Assembly (NCBI GenBank): GCA_963693085.1
Contig: OY856411.1
Coordinates: forward strand, 1,346,281,050-1,346,345,049
Source: Alisma plantago-aquatica
Lineage: Eukaryota; Streptophyta; Magnoliopsida; Alismatales; Alismataceae
DNA: 64,000 nt
Reading direction: 5' to 3'
Under the pieces are notes generated by a model that was not told the DNA's origin, ran no database searches, and saw nothing but the letters and a program-made list of their open reading frames with translations. The position numbers and the translations under genes were made by a program. Below, piece after piece: positions 56,654 to 64,000 of this stretch. Position 1 is the first letter of the stretch; every line of letters begins with the position of its first letter.

Positions 56654-59600
56654 TGTAAGGACCCTGACCTGCGTTTAGGGTTTACCTTGTTTGTTTTGCT
56701 TGATCTTGGTGCTTTGGTGCTTGCTAATCACCTTTGAGTGGTGATTAGGGTTTTGTTGTGCTTTGTTGAGAGTTCGAGGGGCTACTTGCAAATAACCCAA
56801 GTTTAGGGTTTTGTGGGAAAGTTTGCCATCTTGTGAGATGTTTTCCCTCTTTGCTTCCTCTAGGGTTGAGAGGAAGGCTTGGGCTTGTTGTTTGAGTCCT
56901 TTGGGCCTAAGTTGAGCTTGTTTGGGCCTTGGAGTTCCTTGTTTGGGCTTGCTTGAGCCTTGTGTCGCCCAGGGCAGGAGGTGTGTCGCCCATTTGCTTG
57001 GTGTGTCGCCCAGTAGAGCTTCTAGTGGTGTCGCCCATGTTGCTTGGTCCAGCTTTGACCATGTTTGGTGGACACTTGGTTTGCATCTTGGACAAGTGTC
57101 TCTTGGCTTGCTAGTGTGTTGGCTTGAACCCTAGGACAAGTGTCCCTTGGGTGGGCGACACATAGCATGGTTGTACCTTGGTTTCTCCTCCCTTTCCTCC
57201 TATATAGGTAGCTCTTCTCCTTGCCTTAGTCTCCTTTGGTCCTTTGGTCTCCCCTCCACCCTTGGTGCACGATACCCCTCTCCATCTTGCTTGTGTTGGC
57301 CGATACACTTCCTTGGAGCTGAAGTGGTGGCCGATACACCTTCCTGGAGCAGCCTGGTGGATGATAGCTTTGGACCTTGGAGTGCTTTGGAGCTTTGGTG
57401 GCCGAAAACCTTGGAGCTCAAAGTGCATCTTCTTCCTTGGAGCTTAAGGCGGGTTGCATAGCTTCTAACCCTAACTCCTTTACTTCTTGCTTGATCTTAT
57501 GCATTTAGTAGTCTAGCTTAGCTCCTTGCTTTTGTACTTTGCTAAGTGTGCCTTAGTGGCCGATATCCCCCCTTAGGGTTGTAGGGTCCCTTTGTGTACC
57601 TTGCTTTCTAGGGTTTGGGGCTTCCTTGAGTTGGAGGTTGAAGGTGACCTAGGGTTGGGCGATATCCCTTCCTTGTGGGTGTGTTGGGCGACACACCTGC
57701 CCTTAAGTTGAACGATATGATGCTTTAGGGTTGGAGTTCCTTGAGTTGGAGGTCGATAGGTTGACCTAGCTTGAGTGTTGGCCGACATGGTGACCATGTT
57801 GGGCGACATGGTGCTCTCTTTGGTGGCCGACATGGCACCTTGATGGGCGATGGAGTGAGCTAAGGTCTGGTTGGCCGATATGATGGGAGACATAGTGATG
57901 TCCCTTGTGTTTTGGTTAATGCTCTTGGTGTTGGGCAAAACCCTTGCCCTCATGTTGCACGACATAGTAGGGTTCTTTGTTGGACGATAGGCTGATGTGC
58001 CTTATGGCCGATAGGGTCAGTAGCATGTTGGACGATACCCTTGCCCATGATGGGCGATAGAGTGAGCTTAGTGTGTTGGCCGATAAGCTTGGTGGGCGTC
58101 ATGCCTTGTGCCCATGTTGGCCGATATGGTTGATGGCATGTTAGACGATAGGCTTTGTGCCCTAATGGTCGATACCATGATGGCCGATACCAAGGTGGCC
58201 GATACCATGTTGGGCGACATGCCTTGGGCCATGATGGCCGATAGGGTTAGTGTGGTGGCCGATACCATGATGGCCGATACCATGGTGGCCGATACCATGT
58301 TGGGCGACATGCCTTGGGCCATGATGGCCGATAGGGTTAGTGTGGTGGCCGATACCCATGTTGGGTGATAGGCTATAGATGAGGGTTGTGAGGCTATAGT
58401 GAGGGTACGAGTTTCTTTGGTGACGGTCCCTTATGTGATAGAAGTGGATGTTTATCCATTAACTAATAAAACGATGGTGGTGTTTGTGATACCATCAATA
58501 TATATATATATGTTGCCTTGCAAATAATAAGGATGCTAATGATAGTTATGTATCTAATGATAGCCCTCATGTAATAGATGCATAATGTGACCTGTTATGC
58601 TTAATTGTTAATGATAATGAGAATGATGATAACTACTCTAGTAGTTTGTTTAATGACCATAATGATTAGTAATAATGATGCTTAGTGACAGTTATGTTAA
58701 AGGTTGCCTCATGATACATATGACAATAGTTGATGGCATAATAATGACCTTGTTAATAATAGTGTTGATTCTGTATACTCAATCTGTTTCCTATATACCT
58801 TGATTGCTTGTGTGATCCTGAGATTGAGGGTAAGCATCAGTATGGTTTGTTAATGATGTACTTAACATACTTGGTTACCAAATAAGTGTCATATTGATAA
58901 GTAGATTATCTCGAATGATATTTCATGATAAGTGAGCATATTCCTTATGTTGAATCTATGATTATTGTGTACCCTAACCATGCAGGTGATGGCTTAGCCA
59001 TGAAAGGGCTATGTGACATATGTAATGGGTAACAATATTTTGATAATTGCTCTATAAGATTATGTAGGTGATGTGTTAGTCCCATGATGATGATGTGGGC
59101 CTTAAGAGGCAATGACAGTACATGATGAAGGATTGAGATCATGTGGTATGTGATGATCCTTGAGATGGATCTGGATGGTTGGCAAGAGGCCAAGTGGTAA
59201 CATGTGATGTTGGATCCTTGAGATGGATCAGGTTGATGTGATCAGATCCTAATATATGTTCTTTACTTTCCGTTATATCTTGCATGTTATATAACTTGGT
59301 TGAATCATGCAATCCATCTAAAAGATACTAATTAATCACAGTGAAACATATCATGTAGTTTGCCCTGGCCATAGATCCATCATCGTCAGGACTTAGTGAT
59401 GGTGAAACGGGTTTTCCTACGGGTTAACCTGGAAGCGCATATTGTTGAATATGTGTAGGTTGCTCCTAGCCTGAAAATGAGGAGGTAAGAGTGTAACTTC
59501 GGTTGCAGACTCAGATATGTGTGTAGAGCATGGTGAACAGGCCCATGGCTCAGGATATGTGATGTATGGAGCATGAATGCGTTCATGGCTCAGAGCACGG

Positions 59601-60768
59601 TGATCAGGCCCGTGGCTCAGTTTTACTAGCGTCGTGACCTGTACCAAGGCGGGCTAGAGAATGGGTAGCCTATGGAGCTAACCCTATGGCTTAGACCACT
59701 TCAGCATGTGACTACGGTCATGCTTGTGTTGTACTCATGTACTGACCATGAGGTGGGAGGTCGTGGAGTCCGGCTCTTCCATTGACCTTGTATGGCACCG
59801 GTTTGGGTTTCGTAACCGAAGGTTGGATTTGAATGGTACGATTCAAATCCTCAGGGCACAATAAAATGTAATACAGCCGTTAAGTATGTACTGATCATAT
59901 CAAACACGAAACATTGGTTGAGGCTTTGTTCATATAATATCTCTGATATACCTTGCAGGTTATGTGGAAATCGGTCTTATCTTGATAATCAGGTTATGTG
60001 ACATTATATTCTGTTCTAATAATCCTGTTACATGTTGATATACCTTATCTTGATAATCATATTCTTTTGAAAGACATCTGGTTATATGCTTTGGTACAGC
60101 TGGTATGCTTGCCGGTAAGAGTAAATCTTGCTATATATATAACTGCTCTTGTTATACCTGTTGTTAGTTAACTGTTGCTATAGTTTATCTTGCTGAGGTT
60201 CTATAGTTGCGGTGGGGAGCTATGTTTCCCGCTGGGACAATTGTTCAATTGTCTCACCCCGCTGGTTTTCACCCTTTTTAGGTGGTCGAGGTAGACGTGG
60301 TTGTGGTTGTGGAGTTGCGGACGAGCAGCTTGAGGAGCAGTAGAAGGCAAGCGATGGACATGCTGCTATTTTGGATGTTTTGTAGTAGAGTCTAGAGTCA
60401 TCCCTGTACTCTCAGGTCCTTGGCAGTTTTTTGACGATGTTTCACGAAGATCGTTCGATGATATCTGTATACCCTGCTGTTGGCCGGATGTGGGCCTTTA
60501 TGTATATATGAACAGGTGGTGAACTCATGTGATGGATGGACAGTTGTTCCTGAGCTGTGGACACGTTTCAGATCTTGTGTATGTACATATTTATATGACA
60601 TGTTTCTGTGCAGGATGAGGACTGGAAAGTAATAGTTTCACAGTTTATCAGTTTTCCGCAATCGGTTTTAATTAACCTGTGTTTTTGATAATCTGTGGTT
60701 ATGGTGGTTTCCGCACGTTTTCGCGTAACACCTCGTTATCAAGTTTGATAATGGGATGTGTTGCCACA
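56654..60768 (+). repeat. Tekay-2 5' LTR
   Basis: 4115 bp, from TGTAAGGACC to TTGCCACA, homologous in reverse to 2232-6166. It is about 160-180 bp longer, partly because of a 90-bp duplication in the motif array (about 58196-58375). TATA-like CCTATATAGG at 57199-57208. TA tract at 58497-58512. Confidence 0.93.
57290..58370. repeat. Expanded motif array in Tekay-2 LTR
   Basis: The GGCCGATA / GGGCGACA motif (reverse complement of that at 4654-5560) is repeated more than 30 times. Within it a 90-bp block (containing GCCTTGGGCCATGATGG at 58221 and again at 58311) is tandemly duplicated, which is absent from Tekay-1. Confidence 0.88.
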
Positions 60769-60773
60769 AGTTT

Positions 60774-60786
60774 TGGTATCAGAGCC
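60774..60786 (+). promoter_or_regulatory. Tekay-2 primer-binding site (initiator-Met tRNA)
   Basis: TGGTATCAGAGCC five bases after the LTR. Confidence 0.93.
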
Positions 60787-60895
60787 TTAGGTTCGCTAAG
60801 TCTACAGGGATCTAGGACTAGGTTGAGTCTGTTCTTATGAGTTTTCCAGGATATCTTACCAAAAACCTTCTGCCCTCAGCAGAAGAAAAGCCAAG

Positions 60896-62932
60896 ATGTC
60901 TGGAAACCACAAAGAACATGCTCCTGAGCATAGTGATGCTGCATCGGTTGATGGAGCAGATGGACGGGCACATGAAGATCGGGTGCCTGAGGTCCCCCAA
61001 CCCGACCCAGCCATACTTGAACACCCAGCCTACCAACAGCTTATGGGGCAGTTAATGGCTACAATGAATCTCATGGTTGAGCGATTACCAGTGCCTCCTC
61101 CGCGAGCACAGGTTCCCCATGGAGAAGCATCGGGTATTGGGAAGACCTTTGAGCGGCTTCGTCGAGTCGGAGCTTCGGATTATGCTGGAACAGCTGATCC
61201 AGCGGATGCAGATCTGTGGCTGACAAGTCTTGAAAAGGCTTTCCAGATCCTCGACATCCCCGAAGCAGACAAAGTAAAGCATGTTGTCTACCTTCTGAAG
61301 GGTAGTGCTGGTCATTGGTGGACCATCGAGGAAGAGAAGCGGCCTGGTGAGGTGATCTGTTGGGAAGTGTTTCGGCGTGAGTTCGTCACCAGATACTTTC
61401 CGAAGACGTACCTGGATGAGAAGATCAGTCAGTTTGAGAAGTTGCGGCAAGGAACGATGAACATCACCGAGTATGAAGCTAAGTTTATGGATCTGTTGAG
61501 GTTCTGTCCTCACATGGCGGCGACAGACGATGAACGGATCAGACGTTTCGAGAAGGGTTTGAGTGCTGAGTTGACAACCCCTGTGTCTGCGCTGGAAAAC
61601 CGAGAGCGGTTTGCTACGTTTGTGGAATCAGTTCGACGGATCGAGAGGACAGTAAGGGAGAAAAGAGAGTCAGTGTCTCTTAAAAGACCTGCTCAGTTTC
61701 AAGGACGAAGGTTTGGAGGCTTCAAGAAGCCCAGGTTTTCAGCACCGTCAGAGATGAGAAGTGATGGTGTACCATCTCAGTGGTCTCCGAGTAAGGGAAA
61801 AAGTTATGTTTCTTCACCATCTAAGGCGCACAGTTCAGCTTCGGTGGCAGTGACAGGGCCATCTAGGCCACGAGTTGACAATAGAGCATGTCATCTCTGT
61901 GGACAAGTCGGGCATTGGAAGTTCAATTGCCCGAATAGAGATGTTGAAGTGACGCAGCAACTGAGGCAGAGTTTCCAGACGTTTGAGAGACCACAGCCCA
62001 GTGGTAGCAGAGGACGAGGATGCGGTCAAGCGTCTCAAGCTGGATCGTCTGCTCAAGGGAGCATAGGTCGTGGACATCAAGCAACGGCTCGATTCTATGC
62101 CATGAATCAGTCAGAGGCGATAGTCAACCCGCGAGTGGTGACAGGTCAGATGGAGTTATTTCATTCTGATATGTCTTCTTCTTGCTTTATATCTGTTCTG
62201 GTTGACCCGGGTGCTACACACTCTTTTATCGCCTATAGTATGCTTGAAAACTGTCATCTACCTGTTAGTTGTAAGAAGGATAGCTTGTTGTTAGAAACCC
62301 CTCTTGATGGTTCCTCTTTGCTTCGAGAAGAGTGTCCATCTTGTGTTTTTTCTTTTTCGGGACACAGCATTCAGGTGGATATCATACCACTTGATATGCA
62401 TGGTTTCGATGTTATCCTTGGGATGGATACCTTAGAGAAGTATAAGGTTGTCTTGGACTGTGGTTCCAAGCAAGCGGTGTTTGATGTTGCTGGAGAGAAG
62501 TGGATCTTCCAGGGAGATAGGAAGATTCTTCCGACGTGTCTGGTGTCAGCTATGGTGGCAGATAGGTTGTTGCGACAAGGATGTGAGGTGTTCTTAGCTC
62601 ACGTTGTGGATACCTTTGTGGATACCAAGGCGAAAGGACTTAACCTTGAAGAAGTGTCTGTGGTCCGAGAGTTTGCAGATGTGTTTCCCGAGGAGTTTCC
62701 TGGTGTTCCTCCACCCCGAGAGATCGATTTTGAGATCAATCTGGTTCCGGGAACGCAGCCGATTGCACAGACACCGTATAGGATGGCTCCAACAGAGATG
62801 GTAGAGTTGAAGAAGCAGTTGCAAGAGTTGTTGGAGAAAGGTTTCATCAGACCAAGCACGTCACCTTGGGGTGCTCCCGTGTTGTTCGTTAAGAAGAAGG
62901 ATGGTTCGATGCGGTTGTGTATAGACTACTGA
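60896..62932 (+). pseudogene. Tekay-2 gag-protease-reverse transcriptase (5' part)
   Basis: A 678-codon frame starting at ATG 60896, with gag, knuckle [14 protein letters not shown], protease and the first part of reverse transcriptase fused without a break. This shows the family encodes gag and pol in one frame. The protease active site reads DPGA (62204-62215) where Tekay-1 has DSGA, a Ser-to-Pro change by one T-to-C substitution. The frame stops at TGA 62930-62932, just after LCIDY, where Tekay-1 has CGA (Arg). It otherwise aligns closely with Tekay-1. Confidence 0.92.
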
Positions 62933-64000
62933 CAGTTGAACAAGGTCACGATCAAGAATAAGTACCCGTTGCCGAGGATAGATGACCTGCTCGATCAGTT
63001 ACGTTGTGCTACAGTGTTTTCGAAGATCGATCTACGGTCTAGATATCATCAGTTGAGGATAAAGGCGGATGACATACCAAAGTCAGCTTTTAGGACGAGG
63101 TATGGTCATTTTGAGTTTGTGGTTATGCCGTTTGGATTAACCAATGCACCTGCTGCTTTCATGGACCTGATGAACAGAGTGTTTCGTCCGTTCTTAGATC
63201 AGTTTGTTGTAGTTTTTATAGACGAAATCTTGATCTATAGTCGGAACCGGCTAGAGCATGAGCAACATCTTCGTCAAGCGTTGACTCTCCTTCGTCAACA
63301 TCAGTTGTATGCTAAGTTTAGTAAGTGTGAGTTCTGGTTGGATGAAGTGTCTTTCTTAGGTCATGTGATATCTGCTGAAGGAGTCAAAGTAGATCCGAAG
63401 AAAGTGGAATCCGTTGCGGATTGGGAACAGCCGAAGACGCCGACGGAAGTTCATAGTTTCCTTGGTCTAGCAGGATACTATCGGAGGTTTATCAAGGACT
63501 TCAGTTCGATAGCTCTACCGATGACGAAGTTGACCAGGAAGGATGTACCTTTTGTTTGGAATGATCGATGTTAGCAAGCTTTCCAAAGTTTGAAGGAAAA
63601 GCTAACCAGTGCTCCAGTGTTGATCTTTCCAGAATCTGGAAAAGGCTATGTTGTTTTCTGTGATGCCTCCAAGAAAGGTTTGGGTTGTGTGCTGATGCAG
63701 GAAGATCATGTGGTTTCTTTTGCTTCGCGACAGCTTAAGAAACACGAGGAGAACTATCTGACCCATGACTTGGAGCTGGCAGCAGTGGTTCATGCGTTAA
63801 AGATTTGGAGACACTATCTTTATGGAGAAGTGTGTCGGATCTTTACAGATCACAAGAATCTGAAGTACATCTTCTCACAGCAAGAGTTGAACATGCGACA
63901 GCATCGGTGGATGCATTTGATCAATGATTATGATTGCACTATCGAATATCATCCTGGTAAGGCGAATGTGGTAGCAGACGCGCTTAGCAGAAAGTCTTCT
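62933..64000 (+). pseudogene. Tekay-2 reverse transcriptase (rest) and RNase H, partial
   Basis: The same frame after the stop. It contains [30 protein letters not shown], and FIDE (63215-63226) where Tekay-1 has the catalytic FIDD. The second catalytic Asp (GAC) is Glu (GAA), and DLRSGYHQ has become [11 protein letters not shown] at 63572-63574 replaces CAG. RNase H ([25 protein letters not shown]) continues open to the window edge. The copy looks incapable of reverse transcription. Confidence 0.92.

Larger units (their letters stand above)
56654..64000 (+). mobile_element. Tekay/Del-type chromovirus (Tekay-2), plus strand, truncated by the window
   Basis: The same family as Tekay-1 in opposite orientation: 5' LTR 56654-60768, initiator-Met primer site 60774-60786, gag-pol from 60896. 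It is cut by the window edge at the end of RNase H. The bases before it are CTTGT, the predicted target duplication, which should recur after the 3' LTR outside the window. gag-pol is one frame with two in-frame stops (62930, 63572). Confidence 0.93.

Noticed and set aside
60896..62932. Whether the TGA and TAG codons in Tekay gag-pol could be programmed readthrough sites
   Set aside because: Their positions differ between the two copies and each replaces a sense codon kept in the other, so they are mutations.
1..64000. tRNA or rRNA genes
   Set aside because: The tRNA-like strings found (TGGTATCAGAGCC, TGGTGYC...) are all primer-binding sites next to LTR ends, without cloverleaf context.

Overview
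The window is repeat-dominated DNA from a flowering-plant nuclear genome. The evidence is several plant LTR-retrotransposon lineages (a Tekay/Del-type chromovirus, at least three Ty1/copia elements, two Athila/Tat-like Ty3/gypsy elements), primer sites complementary to plant initiator-Met tRNA, and the GC-rich 3' half of a plant BAHD acyltransferase gene. The species cannot be named from the sequence alone. I found no convincing intact host gene, no tRNA or rRNA gene and nothing bacterial.

Layout. 1-16465: a minus-strand Ty1/copia element (gag, protease and 5' LTR visible; the rest lies left of the window), split by a complete minus-strand Tekay-type element at 2232-14954 with a perfect 5-bp target duplication (CTTCT) and LTRs of about 3.95 kb. 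16466-22038 and 39808-about 41200: degenerate Athila/Tat-like DNA with an ORF1-like pseudogene and a putative LTR. This LTR is interrupted by element B (22039-39802), which has TG...CA ends, a CACAT duplication and long inverted arms. Inside B sits a Ty1/copia element (25802-38905, duplication GTAAA). Inside its 5' LTR sits a probable solo LTR (27667-31735, duplication GTGCG), and inside that a 1.08-kb terminal-inverted-repeat element (about 30181-31260). 41224-43168: remnant of a third copia element. 45567-54115: a mosaic of Athila/Tat-like elements with gag and protease remnants but no recognisable reverse transcriptase or integrase. 54826-55674: truncated BAHD acyltransferase pseudogene. 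56043-56650: six-copy tandem repeat of exactly 100 bp. 56654-64000: a second Tekay-type copy, on the plus strand, running off the window.

The coding content is retroelement gag-pol: gag forms particles, protease matures the polyprotein, reverse transcriptase/RNase H copies the RNA from a tRNA primer, and integrase inserts the DNA. Every copy seen is inactivated. Both Tekay copies keep one reading frame across the visible gag-pol, and every stop codon that can be compared between them is a C-to-T change, as expected from deamination of methylated cytosine.

The most unusual theme is that five different LTR families here each carry their own array of short, degenerate, dispersed motifs, mostly upstream of the LTR TATA box. 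The second is element B, whose LTR-like ends are long inverted repeats. Junctions and duplications were read base by base; identity estimates and clade names are by eye.
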